DNA from: DASRJG01 sp964647625
Lineage (GTDB): Bacteria > Acidobacteriota > Polarisedimenticolia > Polarisedimenticolales > DASRJG01
Length of the DNA stretch: 64,000 nt
Reading direction: 5' to 3'
NCBI GenBank assembly: GCA_964647625.1
Contig: CAZYHZ010000013.1
Coordinates: 22,512 to 86,511 of the forward strand
The notes under the pieces were generated by a model that saw nothing but the letters and a program-made list of their open reading frames with translations, had not been told where the DNA came from and did not search any database. Made by a program: the position numbers and the translations under genes. Within the stretch, counting starts at the first letter, position 1, and the number at the start of each line of letters is the position of its first letter. Shown piece by piece: positions 8,101 to 16,186 of the stretch.

Positions 8101-11100
8101 GTCCAGGGCATCGTAAGAGAAGATGGTCGTGAAGAAGTTGTTCGACTGGAGCGCGCCCGTCTCGTCGAAGTTCCAGACGTCAACACGGGAGACCTTGTTC
8201 GCGGGGTCGTAGTACGTGTCCGTGCGGTAGCGGATTCCGCTCCCGGTCGTCACCTCGCGCGAGAATTTCTGCACCACCTGATCGAGCGAGTTGACGACGT
8301 ACTGGGTGTCGTGCCCGCGGGGGTCGGTCATCCGGACGAGCTTCCCGACGGAGTTGTACTCGTAGACGGTCGCCAAGTTGAATCCGCCCGCGTCCACGAG
8401 CCGCTGGAGCAGGTAGCCGTTCTGGGAACCCGAAGAGTAGTAGCTGAGCTCGTCGCGCCGCCGGTGGCCGCTACCGTTGTCCGGGAGTGTGTGAGCCGTC
8501 TGCTGTCCGTAGATGTTGTACTCGAAGTCCTCCACGATCGTGGGTATGCGGTGCTGCGTGTGAAGCAGGTTTCCGTGGGCGTCGTAGGTATACAGCGTCT
8601 GGTTCCCGCGGCCGTCGACGTGGCGGGTGACCATGTTCGGGCCGCAGCATCCTCCCGCGTTCAGGTCGTACTCGAATATTTCGACGATCTCGGATTGGTC
8701 GCTGCCGATGGCCCCCGGGTCGCGGTGGACCTCCCGGAGGTTTCCGCGGGACCGGACCGCGGCGCATGGATTCAAGTCCGCCTCGTACACCCATCGCCGG
8801 CTGTTGCCGTTCGGGTCAACGACCCGCGTCAGGAGCGAATCGCGGTTGTGCTCGTAGATCGTGTCGAACCAGTCCGGGTCGTCCGGCCGCAGCTTCCCCG
8901 TGGGCCGGTTCGTCGAGTCGGTGGTCGGAGTGTCGGGATTGGCCCGTCCCGTGTACTCCCGCTTCCGGACGAGACGATTCTTGAAGTCGAACGAGAATTC
9001 GCGGACGTTGCCGACGCGATCGTTCACGATCGCCTTGTCGATCGCATACCCGTTCGCTTCCGCAGGAGTCTGCGCAACGTAGACGATGTCGACGTTGTCC
9101 CCGGGATCGCCCCAGATCTGGCGGGTCACGTGGTCGAAATTGGGGTCCGTGGGATCGGTGGTCGAAGCGTAGAGGTTCGTGACCCACATCACGCCGCGCG
9201 GATCGGTGATCGTGAGCAGGTTGTGATTGAGCCGGTCGTCCACGAAGCCTTTGGTGTAGGTGTAGACCGTCGTCTTCCCGAGCGGGTAGTCGTTTCCGGT
9301 GGGAGTCCCGGTGACGAGCGGCGAGCGAGCCGACTTCAGGTCTCCGGCGGCTCCGCCCGCGTCGCCCGACTGGTAGTAGACGTAGCGGACCTGCCGCCCG
9401 GCGAAATCCGTCACGGTCGCGATGCGCCCGCTGGGGTCGTACCCGATCGTGATGTTCCGGCCGAGCGTGTCGGTCACGGTCGTGAGCTTGCCCGTTCCGT
9501 CGTACAGGAACGTGAGTGAGTTCCCGTTGCGGTCGACGATGCTCGCGATCTTCCCGGCCGCCGGAGACGCATCGAGCGCCTTGAAGTTCCACTGGCTCGT
9601 GTCCGGGAACGTCAGCCGGAAGCTGAGATCGCCGAGCTTGCTCAGGATCCGGAAGAACTCGCTGCGAGTCCACGTGCCGTCAGGCTGCAAGGAGTAGACG
9701 TCGGCGCGCGTGTTGCCGTCCTCCACCATCATGTTCGCGCCCGATGCGATGACGCGCAGGTTGTAGGAGAAGTCCCACCCGTTCCCCAGCGCGGTCGTGA
9801 AGGCGAAACGGGAGCGGTAGCGCCGCGCCCACACGAAATCGAGGCCGCGGCCCGCGATCCGGAGGTCGACGGCCTCGTGATGGAACTCACCCGCGAACAG
9901 GTTCACGTCCTTGGCGCCCGTGCGCTCGTCTTCGCGGTGCGGGTCGCAGTTACACGGCTCCGCGGGCGGGGGAACGGGCGGCTCCATCGAGGATTGGGTC
10001 GTCACCTGGTAGTAGAAGATGATCCCGGCAGGCGGCGTGTCGCCCCACGTCGTCGCGTACGTGCGGCCGAGATCGCTCGCCGCATCGAGGACCCGCTGGG
10101 GGGACGACGAGCGCGTCACACGATAGGGGACGGCGCCTCCGGTCCAGTTGAGCGTCACGGCCCCCGGGCCCGGACCTTTCGCAGCCGTGAGCGTGATCCC
10201 ATCGGGGTCGGACTTCACGTACGACGTCGGCACGCCGGAGCAGACGCCTCCCTTGCACACATCGTCGGTCGTGCAGGCGCTCCCGTCGTCGCAAGGCGCG
10301 TCGTTGGGGTCGTGAATGCAACCCAGCGCCGGCGAGCACGAATCGTCCGTGCAGACGTTCCCGTCGTCGCAATTCGTCGGCGGGCCAGGGGAGCACGCCC
10401 CGCCGCTGCACGTATCGCCCGACGTGCACGGATTTCCGTCGCTGCACGCGGTGCCGTCGGCGTCGGTCGCGAAGCTCGCATCGATCGTGTGGTTCTTGGC
10501 GACGTCCGTGAACGTGTAGGTGGTGACTGTTCCCACCGACGCGCCGTCGACCAGGACGCCGGCGACGTGATGGCACGCGGTCGGTGCGATCGTGAACGAC
10601 TGGCTCGCGCCCGAAAGAACCGTCACAGACCCTGAGGGCGAGATCGAGCCGCCCGCCCCTGCGGTGGCGGTGATCGTCGATGAAGTCAGCGGATCGACGA
10701 TCGCCGCGAGCTTCGGCTGCACCACACCGCCGACCACGGTGAACCCTCCGCCCGCGTACACCGTGCCCCCGCTGACGGTCAGCCAGTAGACCCCCGAGCT
10801 CGCGCCGGGATTCCAGGACGTGGCCGTGCCGCTCACCGCGTCGAGCGCCGCGAGCCGGACTCGCCCCGTCCCCCCGTTGATGGTGGTGAAATCCCCACCG
10901 GCGTAAATCGTCCCCGGGCCTGCCGCGAGCGAATAGACTGCGTTGCTCGCGTTGGGGTCCCAGCCCGTCACGGCGCCGCTCACGGCATCGAACGCCGCGA
11001 GCCGGTTCCGGGGCGTCGCGCCATTGACGTTCAAGAAGAGCCCGCCCGCGTAAACGCTCCCGCCGGTCTGCGCCAGGGCGTACACCGAATTGTCCGCGCT

Positions 11101-12792
11101 CGCGTTCCAGACCGTCGCAACGCCGGTCGCCGCATCGAACGCCGCGAGCCGCGTTCGCGTCGTGGCGCCGTTCACGGCGGTGAAATCGCCGCCGGCGTAC
11201 ACCTGCCCCCCGGAGACGGCGAGGGCGTTGACCGTGTTGTTGGCATTCGGGTCCCACGAGGTCAGCGCGCCCGTCGCGAGGTCGAACGACGCCAGGCGGT
11301 TCCGCGTCGTCGAGTTGACGGTCGTGAACAAGCCCCCCGCGTACAGCCTCCCGCCGCTCACGGTCAGCACACCGACCGAATTATCGGCGCCCGGATTCCA
11401 GGACGTCGCGATGCCGGTCGCCGCATCGATCGCCGCAAACCGCGCCCGCGCCGTGGCTCCGTTGACGGTGGCGAAGGCCCCGCCCGCGTACACCGTCCCC
11501 CCGCTTGCCGCGAGCGCGTAGACGTCGCTGCTCGCGTTCGGGTCCCAGGACGTGACCGCCCCCGTCGTCGCATCCACGGCCGCGATGTGGTTCCGGATCG
11601 CTCCACCAAGCATGGTGAACGCGCCGCCCGTGAACACCGTGCTGCCGCTCACGGCCAATGCCAAGCCGGACCCGTTCGCGTCGGGATTCCAAGACGTCGC
11701 GTTGCCGGCCGACGTGTCGAAGGCCGCGAGATGGTTCCGCGTCGTCGCGCCGCTGACGGCGGTGAACTCTCCCGCGACGTAGACGGTGCTCCCGCTCACC
11801 GCAAGCGCCCTGACAATGCCGTTCGCGTTGGGGTTCCACGCGGTCGCCGTTCCCGTCGTCGCATCGAACGCGGCAAGGTGGTTCCGCGTCGTCGCGCCGT
11901 TGACGGTGACGAAATCTCCACCGGCAAATACGGTGCTGCCGCTCACCGCGATCGACCTCACGATGCTGCCCACGTTGGGATTCCAGGCCGTCGCGAGCCC
12001 GCTCGCCGCATCGATCGCCACGAGCCGGTTCCGTGTCGTCGAACCCCCGATGGTGCTGAACTGCCCGCCGGCGTACACCGTCCCGCCGACGACGGCGAGC
12101 GAGTACACCACGTTGTTCATGTTGGGGTTCCAGCCTGTGGCGAGACCAGTCGCGGTGCTCAGCGCCGCGATGCGGAACCGTGTCGCCCCTCCGATGGTCG
12201 AGAAGCTTCCTCCGACGTAGACGGTTCCGCCGCTGACCACCAGCTGGTTGATAAAGCCGTTCGAGCCCGGATTCCAGGAGGTGAGCGCGCCCGTCGTGGT
12301 GTCGAACGCCGCGAGATAGCTCTGCGACACGCCGGCGATCGTCGTGAAGGCCCCACCCGCATACAGCGTGTTCCCGACGAGCGCCAGCGTGGTCACCGTG
12401 CTGCTCGCCCCCGGGTTCCACGCCGCGAGGGATTTGTCGGAGAGGATGTGCGCGAGGTTGTTCCTGGGCACACCGCCCACGGCGGTGAAGAACCCGCCGA
12501 TGTACCAGCCACCGCTCCCGTCCGAAGCCACCGAGAAGACGTTCCCGGCCACCTTCGGCAGGCCCGTGGTCGGAAGGCCGGTCGTGGCATCGATCGATGC
12601 GGCCCCGCCCGTTGGCGGGCCGACCCGAGTGAACGCGCCTCCGATGTACAAGACGTTGCCCGCCAGCTCTTCGATGTAGACGTCTCCGTCGGTGGCGTAG
12701 AACCCTTCGCGGATCGACTGGGCGTCGGCGGCTACGTGCAGGACGGACAGAGCCAACACCAAAGGCAGGTGCCTCAGTGGGCGCATGCGCAT
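5164..12792 (-). CDS. Giant secreted RHS/YD-repeat protein with N-terminal propeller and unknown C-terminal domain
   Basis: A 2542-residue protein. Order of parts: signal peptide (residues 1-25); fourteen propeller-type repeats of about 48 residues (about 48-700); a glycine-rich domain; Cys-rich repeats such as CDDGNVCTDDSC and CDDGSACTTDDVC (about 780-860); an FnIII-like domain; then YD/RHS repeats from about 960, for example TYSYDANSNRTGLL. The RHS core end is GYFRHRYQDTRGGRPLSRDE, and the last 140 or so residues form a Cys-rich domain I do not recognise. RHS shells encapsulate C-terminal toxins or glycan-binding domains; this suggests a surface or contact-dependent effector. GGGGGGTGG precedes the ATG. 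No small same-strand gene that could encode immunity follows: the neighbour downstream is convergent. Confidence 0.88.
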   Translation of the reverse strand: MRMRPLRHLPLVLALSVLHVAADAQSIREGFYATDGDVYIEELAGNVLYIGGAFTRVGPPTGGAASIDATTGLPTTGLPKVAGNVFSVASDGSGGWYIGGFFTAVGGVPRNNLAHILSDKSLAAWNPGASSTVTTLALVGNTLYAGGAFTTIAGVSQSYLAAFDTTTGALTSWNPGSNGFINQLVVSGGTVYVGGSFSTIGGATRFRIAALSTATGLATGWNPNMNNVVYSLAVVGGTVYAGGQFSTIGGSTTRNRLVAIDAASGLATAWNPNVGSIVRSIAVSGSTVFAGGDFVTVNGATTRNHLAAFDATTGTATAWNPNANGIVRALAVSGSTVYVAGEFTAVSGATTRNHLAAFDTSAGNATSWNPDANGSGLALAVSGSTVFTGGAFTMLGGAIRNHIAAVDATTGAVTSWDPNASSDVYALAASGGTVYAGGAFATVNGATARARFAAIDAATGIATSWNPGADNSVGVLTVSGGRLYAGGLFTTVNSTTRNRLASFDLATGALTSWDPNANNTVNALAVSGGQVYAGGDFTAVNGATTRTRLAAFDAATGVATVWNASADNSVYALAQTGGSVYAGGLFLNVNGATPRNRLAAFDAVSGAVTGWDPNASNAVYSLAAGPGTIYAGGDFTTINGGTGRVRLAALDAVSGTATSWNPGASSGVYWLTVSGGTVYAGGGFTVVGGVVQPKLAAIVDPLTSSTITATAGAGGSISPSGSVTVLSGASQSFTIAPTACHHVAGVLVDGASVGTVTTYTFTDVAKNHTIDASFATDADGTACSDGNPCTSGDTCSGGACSPGPPTNCDDGNVCTDDSCSPALGCIHDPNDAPCDDGSACTTDDVCKGGVCSGVPTSYVKSDPDGITLTAAKGPGPGAVTLNWTGGAVPYRVTRSSSPQRVLDAASDLGRTYATTWGDTPPAGIIFYYQVTTQSSMEPPVPPPAEPCNCDPHREDERTGAKDVNLFAGEFHHEAVDLRIAGRGLDFVWARRYRSRFAFTTALGNGWDFSYNLRVIASGANMMVEDGNTRADVYSLQPDGTWTRSEFFRILSKLGDLSFRLTFPDTSQWNFKALDASPAAGKIASIVDRNGNSLTFLYDGTGKLTTVTDTLGRNITIGYDPSGRIATVTDFAGRQVRYVYYQSGDAGGAAGDLKSARSPLVTGTPTGNDYPLGKTTVYTYTKGFVDDRLNHNLLTITDPRGVMWVTNLYASTTDPTDPNFDHVTRQIWGDPGDNVDIVYVAQTPAEANGYAIDKAIVNDRVGNVREFSFDFKNRLVRKREYTGRANPDTPTTDSTNRPTGKLRPDDPDWFDTIYEHNRDSLLTRVVDPNGNSRRWVYEADLNPCAAVRSRGNLREVHRDPGAIGSDQSEIVEIFEYDLNAGGCCGPNMVTRHVDGRGNQTLYTYDAHGNLLHTQHRIPTIVEDFEYNIYGQQTAHTLPDNGSGHRRRDELSYYSSGSQNGYLLQRLVDAGGFNLATVYEYNSVGKLVRMTDPRGHDTQYVVNSLDQVVQKFSREVTTGSGIRYRTDTYYDPANKVSRVDVWNFDETGALQSNNFFTTIFSYDALDRVTSRNSEVDDSSSVITDYVYDANRNRTLTRYGQATSGADPFNVRRVLYDERDLPYRETRGEGSATPSTTQGDYDGNRNLKAVRRGLEAGASVTTFAYDGFDRRVLRTDPMGNVTTYHYDANGNKVGDLVMGELLDVNGGSGNVRLAQSSYQYDAMDRLTRTDDAFFDTETQSPIGDGQSSVQTVYTPNSQRASVTDDNSHTTTYAYDGADRLRVETDARGNTATYSYDANSNRTGLLEVDLPDAGGPTQSFQTTYTYDNLDRPTQQTDNAGDTLTHEYDSRGNSAVVIDGRGNTTRYIYDGLDRLVSTQQALTNTGDGSGSVTHTIQLQQSWDASSRLASRTDDNGNTTSYSYDSLNRRTARTYADGTSVTFSYNPFDKLTAKADANGNAFSYTYDAKERMSTRSIVPGPGVSPDTTLEQYQYDGTDHLVRTQDDDSLLVLERNSLGYVTQETEQVLPGGVQKTTVITFDGNGNRTRLVYPGGRNIVYTYDSLDRRYVVRDDPPGPGSTIGTYSYIGRQRVQRLDYGNGLRLDDSYDTDRRIAETRHSRISDAAVLDDRTYSWDPSHNKITQNSSTPFSFAVESKYFSFDSVNQLIHSQSSSGPTIDYTLDGVGNRTFTTGPDYGSYYMDSTTPEPADRQMNQYSYTPWGSRLYDANGNLIQAYPYTFGFNALDELVSFTDSNTGQTTTYRYDSAGRRIEKNVAGSITRFRHSGFDELEEEDAFGATLASHVWGEGIDALLQTKRGGVAQFHHADDLGSTVMVTDASGSVLERNAYGDYGTPQFLDPSGSPLASSQIGNAYLFMGRRFDPESGLGYFRHRYQDTRGGRPLSRDEAAACAERERRGNAAGDFGNNPVNKPLPMGKEYHCLVSALHYYTQRCRNVDCLVPCQVWTIRIIEKSIFGHVYSDNSYETCECHDLKQRFWDQGKDDPWDYDEDNLDSDADWEPYKKACLDADAEELKRATSDLDPPTCEPVPN
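10690..12651 (-). repeat. Fourteen tandem propeller-type coding repeats (about 147 bp period)
   Basis: Within the RHS protein, a unit of about 48-49 codons recurs fourteen times with the core VYAGGDFTTVNGATTRNHLA, then AFDATTG and TSWNPNA. Middle units are near-identical at protein level, which points to expansion by recombination. Fourteen units could form two seven-bladed propellers, an inference from the count. These are coding repeats, not CRISPR: there are no unique spacers and the period is 147 bp. Confidence 0.85.
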
Positions 12793-12933
12793 TTTCCACC
12801 CCCCAGAAGCCCGATTTGAGGGGAGTAGATACCTGTGGAGGAGGGGGTGTCAACGGGGAAGAAGTTGGGCGGGGACGAGTACTAGAATCGCGCCCAGTCG
12901 GAGTGGCGGAACGATCGACGCAGGGGGCGCATT

Positions 12934-13857
12934 GTGATCGGGTGGTTCGGCAACACGGATTACGACTGGTACCGCTTGCTTGCAGAGCAGCCAAACATCG
13001 ACGAAGTCAACTTCTGGCAGCCGTCGGCGACACGTCCGCCCGCGCAACTCGAAGTCGGAACGCCTTTTTTCTTCAAGCTCAAGAAACCGCATTACTCAAT
13101 CGGGGGCTATGGATTCCTTCTCAAGTTCTCGGTGCTGCCGACAGACGTTGCTTGGGAGACGTTTGGCATCAAGAACGGCGCAACCAGCTTTGAGATCATG
13201 CGCGATCGCATCTCGCGTTACCGCACGCGTCCATTGCGGCCGGACGAGAATCCCGACATCGGATGTCTGCTGGTGCAACAACCGGTGTTCTTTAAGCCGG
13301 CGGATTGGATCGAGCAGCCGCGGGACTGGCCGAAACAAGCGGTTCAGGGAAAGCGCTATGACCTTGAAGTAGGCGAAGGTCGCCGCGTGTGGGAAGCATG
13401 CCTGGGGCGAACACCCGTGGTTGACGCACCTCTCGCCGTTGCGGTTGCAGACCGCCCGCGGTTTGGGAAGCCGGTCCTCGTACCCCCGCGGCTTGGGCAA
13501 GGAAGTTTCAGGATCGCGGTTCTCGACGCCTACGGCCGCTCATGCGCCGTAACCGGGGAGCACTCATTGCCCGTTCTCGAAGCGGCCCATATCCGACCAT
13601 ACAAATCAGGAGGGGAGCACGAAACGCGCAACGGTCTGCTGCTGCGAAGCGATCTACATCGCTTATTCGACCGAGGATTCGTTACCGTCACGCCGGATCT
13701 CAAATTCCAAGTCAGTTCGAAGCTCCGAGGCCGCTGGAACAATGGTCGCACCTACTATTCCTACGATGGTGCATCGGTTCGTGTGCCGGCGAACCACAAG
13801 CTAGCTCCGGACCGAGAGCTTCTGCACTGGCACGCCCGGGAAGTGTTCGTGGCCTAA
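12934..13857 (+). CDS. HNH endonuclease with N-terminal PUA/EVE-like domain
   Basis: A 307-residue protein, GTG start. The C-terminal HNH_2-type nuclease is clear: VLEAAHIRPYKSGGEHETRN, then GLLLRSDLHRLFDRGF. Residues 1-130 (MIGWFGNTDYDWY; FFFKLKKPHYSIGGYG; IGCLLVQQPVFF) look like a PUA/EVE-type fold of the kind that reads modified bases in type IV restriction enzymes. That domain call is by pattern and less certain than the nuclease. It probably acts as a defence nuclease against modified foreign DNA. A second, unrelated-sequence HNH gene follows 54 bp downstream on the same strand. Confidence 0.8.
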   Translation: MIGWFGNTDYDWYRLLAEQPNIDEVNFWQPSATRPPAQLEVGTPFFFKLKKPHYSIGGYGFLLKFSVLPTDVAWETFGIKNGATSFEIMRDRISRYRTRPLRPDENPDIGCLLVQQPVFFKPADWIEQPRDWPKQAVQGKRYDLEVGEGRRVWEACLGRTPVVDAPLAVAVADRPRFGKPVLVPPRLGQGSFRIAVLDAYGRSCAVTGEHSLPVLEAAHIRPYKSGGEHETRNGLLLRSDLHRLFDRGFVTVTPDLKFQVSSKLRGRWNNGRTYYSYDGASVRVPANHKLAPDRELLHWHAREVFVA

Positions 13858-13911
13858 GCTGCGTCGAGTTCACTTGACCCCGCGGTGATCAGCCGATTAG
13901 GCTCACAAATC

Positions 13912-14904
13912 ATGACCGGCGAGCAACGAGCCCGCGCACTCCTCTATTTGACCCGCTACATCGGAACCGAGGTCACGGCGGCATTTCTACAGAAAACAGC
14001 CGAGCACCTTGCGCCCGCCGGTATCCCTCACATTCATCCGCTGCAGGAGGGTATCTACAAGCCGAAGGGGAGCGAGCACGCCTTTTGTATCTGGAGCCGG
14101 TCAGCCGTGGGAAGCGTCAGTGCTCGCTACCCCGATGAGCTGCGGGTGGAGGACGACGGGACGTGGCGGATGGACTATGCGCCGAAAGATGGAAGCTTGG
14201 ATCACGCGGCCAATCGGTCGTTGTTCCGAGTGATGGAGGATCACCTTCCGGTGCTTGTCATCGCGACATCGCGGCCGAAGGAGGCGACTGGCGGGGCACG
14301 TTACAGGATTCTGGGCCTCGCCGTCATCGAGTCGTTTGATGGTTCCGCGAGGCGATTCGTGCTGCGCGGCGCGTCGGCGTCAATCCTGACTGGACTTCGG
14401 ACTGCGGAACCCAACGATGAAGATCTCGTCCGAGTGGAGATCAGAGAGCAACTGATCCTTCCGATGGCCTTTGGTGAACCGCGATCGCGGTATGCCACAT
14501 CGCGGGAAGTCCGCGACCGGGCCTTCACGAGCATCGTGCTCGACGAGTATCGCCGGCAATGCTGCGTGTGCAACTCGTTGTTCGTGCTTCGAGACAATGA
14601 CCGGGCGCCGCTCGTCGAAGCGCAGGCCGCCCACATCATCCCAGTGAAGGACAAGGGCCCCGACGATCCTAGAAATGGATTGAGCCTCTGCCGCCGTCAC
14701 CACTGGGCGTTCGATAGCGGGCTCTTCACGATCACCGACGCACTGTTGGTAAGACTCAGTCCCGCCGTCTCGCGCGCCGAAAGGCGCAAGTTCGATCTCG
14801 AGGAGTACGACGCAGAGGCCGTCACAAGGCCTGTTCGTGAGTCATGCGTTCCCGAACAGCTGGCGCTGGAGTGGCACCACGCCAACGTATTCCGGGCCGC
14901 GTAG
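13912..14904 (+). CDS. HNH endonuclease with SRA/YDG-like N-terminal domain
   Basis: A 330-residue protein starting MTGEQRARALLYLTRYIG; the GTG at 13885 is an alternative start. The C-terminal HNH_2 nuclease reads CCVCNSLFVLRD, AQAAHIIPVKDKGPDDPRNG and LSLCRRHHWAFDSGL, with Cys residues likely binding zinc. The middle (RYRILGLAVIESFDGSARRF) resembles an SRA/YDG or PUA-like base-reading domain. Paired with the upstream HNH gene it may form a modification-dependent restriction locus. No methyltransferase is nearby, which favours a type IV-like system over a classical restriction-modification pair. Confidence 0.8.
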   Translation: MTGEQRARALLYLTRYIGTEVTAAFLQKTAEHLAPAGIPHIHPLQEGIYKPKGSEHAFCIWSRSAVGSVSARYPDELRVEDDGTWRMDYAPKDGSLDHAANRSLFRVMEDHLPVLVIATSRPKEATGGARYRILGLAVIESFDGSARRFVLRGASASILTGLRTAEPNDEDLVRVEIREQLILPMAFGEPRSRYATSREVRDRAFTSIVLDEYRRQCCVCNSLFVLRDNDRAPLVEAQAAHIIPVKDKGPDDPRNGLSLCRRHHWAFDSGLFTITDALLVRLSPAVSRAERRKFDLEEYDAEAVTRPVRESCVPEQLALEWHHANVFRAA

Positions 14905-15098
14905 GGATGGTCACTTTCAGTGAACGGCTCTCTTTCCCCCCATCCTAGCGACCTACCGCCCGTGCGTTAAAGGCTCGCGGTCTCGTGGTACGCGAAATTG
15001 AGCGTCGGGGCGACAACGCAATCGACGCGCTGAGTTCGGCGGTTCTCAAGCTGAACTTCATAAACGTCGTCGAGCTCTCTTCCGCTATCCTCGCCTTC

Positions 15099-15518
15099 GT
15101 GAAACAACTCACCACCGAACTCGTCGTCAAATCGCTCGGCCCGGGAATGATCGAGATCACCGACCGCGTCGTCGCCTGGGTCCGCTCGACGCAAGTTTCG
15201 ATAGGGTTGCTGACCCTTCACGTAACGCACACCTCTGCTTCGCTGCTCATCCAGGAAAACGCCGATCCGGAGGTGCCCCGCGACTTCGAGAGGTTCCTGC
15301 GCCGGCTCGTCCCCGAGGGCGATCCGCTCTTTCGCCACACGGCCGAAGGCCCCGACGACATGCCGGCGCACGTCCGCGCGGCGCTGACAGCGACGACGCT
15401 GTCGATTCCGGTCGTCGATGGTGCGCTTGCGCTCGGCACCTGGCAGGGGATCTACCTGTACGAGCACCGTGCCAACCCGCACACACGTAAGGTTGCGGCG
15501 CACATCATCGGAGAGTGA
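15099..15518 (+). CDS. yjbQ: YjbQ family protein (secondary thiamine-phosphate synthase type)
   Basis: A 139-residue protein matching the YjbQ/UPF0047 fold: LTLHVTHTSASLLIQENADP near the N-terminal third, a central DPLFRHTAEGPDDMPAHV, and LALGTWQGIYLYEHR near the end. The conserved HTSASL and QGIYLYEHR blocks are intact. Members rescue thiamine auxotrophs weakly in E. coli; the true role is unsettled. The GTG at 15099 fits the family N-terminus (VKQLTTELVVKSLG). TATCCT (15085-15090) ends 8 nt upstream with no Shine-Dalgarno, so leaderless translation is likely. Confidence 0.92.
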   Translation: MKQLTTELVVKSLGPGMIEITDRVVAWVRSTQVSIGLLTLHVTHTSASLLIQENADPEVPRDFERFLRRLVPEGDPLFRHTAEGPDDMPAHVRAALTATTLSIPVVDGALALGTWQGIYLYEHRANPHTRKVAAHIIGE

Positions 15519-15556
15519 GTGCTCGTGACCGCGCGGCGTTCTAGAGTAGGAAGCGC

Positions 15557-15585
15557 GTGACGTGCGCATTCAGTGCTGATAAAAT
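15557..15585 (+). promoter_or_regulatory. Sigma70-like promoter for nucleotidyltransferase module 2 (leaderless)
   Basis: GTGACG (15557-15562), a 17-bp spacer and TAAAAT (15580-15585) form a good sigma70-type promoter. The predicted transcription start, about 7 nt after the -10, coincides with the ATG at 15592, so the mRNA would have no leader. Seen directly; promoter activity is inferred. Confidence 0.55.
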
Positions 15586-15591
15586 CAGACG

Positions 15592-15786
15592 ATGCGGCGG
15601 CGCCTCCTCAAGGTAGATCCCAGGACGGTCGACCCCGCCGAGGATTCGTTCGATCTCGATTACTACCGTTCCCTCACCACCGCGCAGCGTTTCCGAATGT
15701 TGATCGACCGGTCTGTGCTTCTGCTGAAGCTCGCGAGGCGGAATGCAAGCGATCGAGAGTTTCCTACACTCGTTAAACGAAGCTGA
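15592..15786 (+). CDS. Small partner protein of nucleotidyltransferase module 2
   Basis: A 64-residue protein with LDYYRSLTTAQRFRMLIDRS, the (S/T)xxxRF/RL helix pattern common to small proteins upstream of nucleotidyltransferases; the tail ends LVKRS. It overlaps the downstream gene by 44 nt, indicating translational coupling. No DNA-binding or catalytic motif is visible. It probably forms a complex with the nucleotidyltransferase, as accessory or antidote, but this is inference from arrangement alone. Confidence 0.6.
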   Translation: MRRRLLKVDPRTVDPAEDSFDLDYYRSLTTAQRFRMLIDRSVLLLKLARRNASDREFPTLVKRS

Positions 15787-16186
15787 CGTCCGGTACGTCA
15801 TCATCGGCGAGACGGCTTTCGCCGCGCACGGCTGGATGTGCGCCACCGCAGATGTCGATCTCTTCATCGCAAACGACGGCGAAAACGTCGAGAGGCTTCG
15901 CCCCGTTCTCACACGATTCGGGTATGACATCGCCGACGCCGGAGTCGATGATTTCAAGAAGTACAAAATCCTGCTCAGGCAATACGACCTGCCGCTCGAC
16001 TTGCACCCGTTCGTGGCCGGTGGGATCGAATTCGAGAGCGTCTGGGATCGTCGTGTCGTCGCCGACCTGGGTACGGTCCAAGCGCCGTTCGCTTCGCTCC
16101 AGGATCTTATCCTCATGAAGCGAGCCGCGGGCCGCCCGAAAGACCTCGAGGATCTGAAGCAGCTCGAGAAGCTGGCCAGGGGCTAG
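15743..16186 (+). CDS. AbiEii/MNT-like nucleotidyltransferase, module 2
   Basis: A 147-residue protein. YVIIGETAFAAHG is the substrate loop, CATADVDLFIAND carries the catalytic DxD and DLPLDLHPF supplies the third acidic residue. The C-terminus (LQDLILMKRAAGRPKDLEDL) is the conserved helix of AbiEii/DUF6036-type proteins. All metal ligands are present, so nucleotidyl transfer is predicted; the acceptor is unknown. The last 4 bp overlap the convergent GreB-like gene. Confidence 0.82.
   Translation: MQAIESFLHSLNEADVRYVIIGETAFAAHGWMCATADVDLFIANDGENVERLRPVLTRFGYDIADAGVDDFKKYKILLRQYDLPLDLHPFVAGGIEFESVWDRRVVADLGTVQAPFASLQDLILMKRAAGRPKDLEDLKQLEKLARG

Noticed and set aside
6307..9519. 1070-codon open frame on the + strand antisense to the RHS gene
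   Set aside because: Low-complexity Arg/Val/Asp-rich translation without domains. It is the mirror of the repetitive RHS coding frame in GC-rich DNA.
10690..12651. Regular repeats considered as a CRISPR or satellite array
   Set aside because: Period of about 147 bp, in frame, encoding propeller blades with no unique spacers.
14985..15098. N-terminal extension of YjbQ from an upstream ATG
   Set aside because: The added 38 residues do not fit the family, and a promoter-like TATCCT lies inside them.
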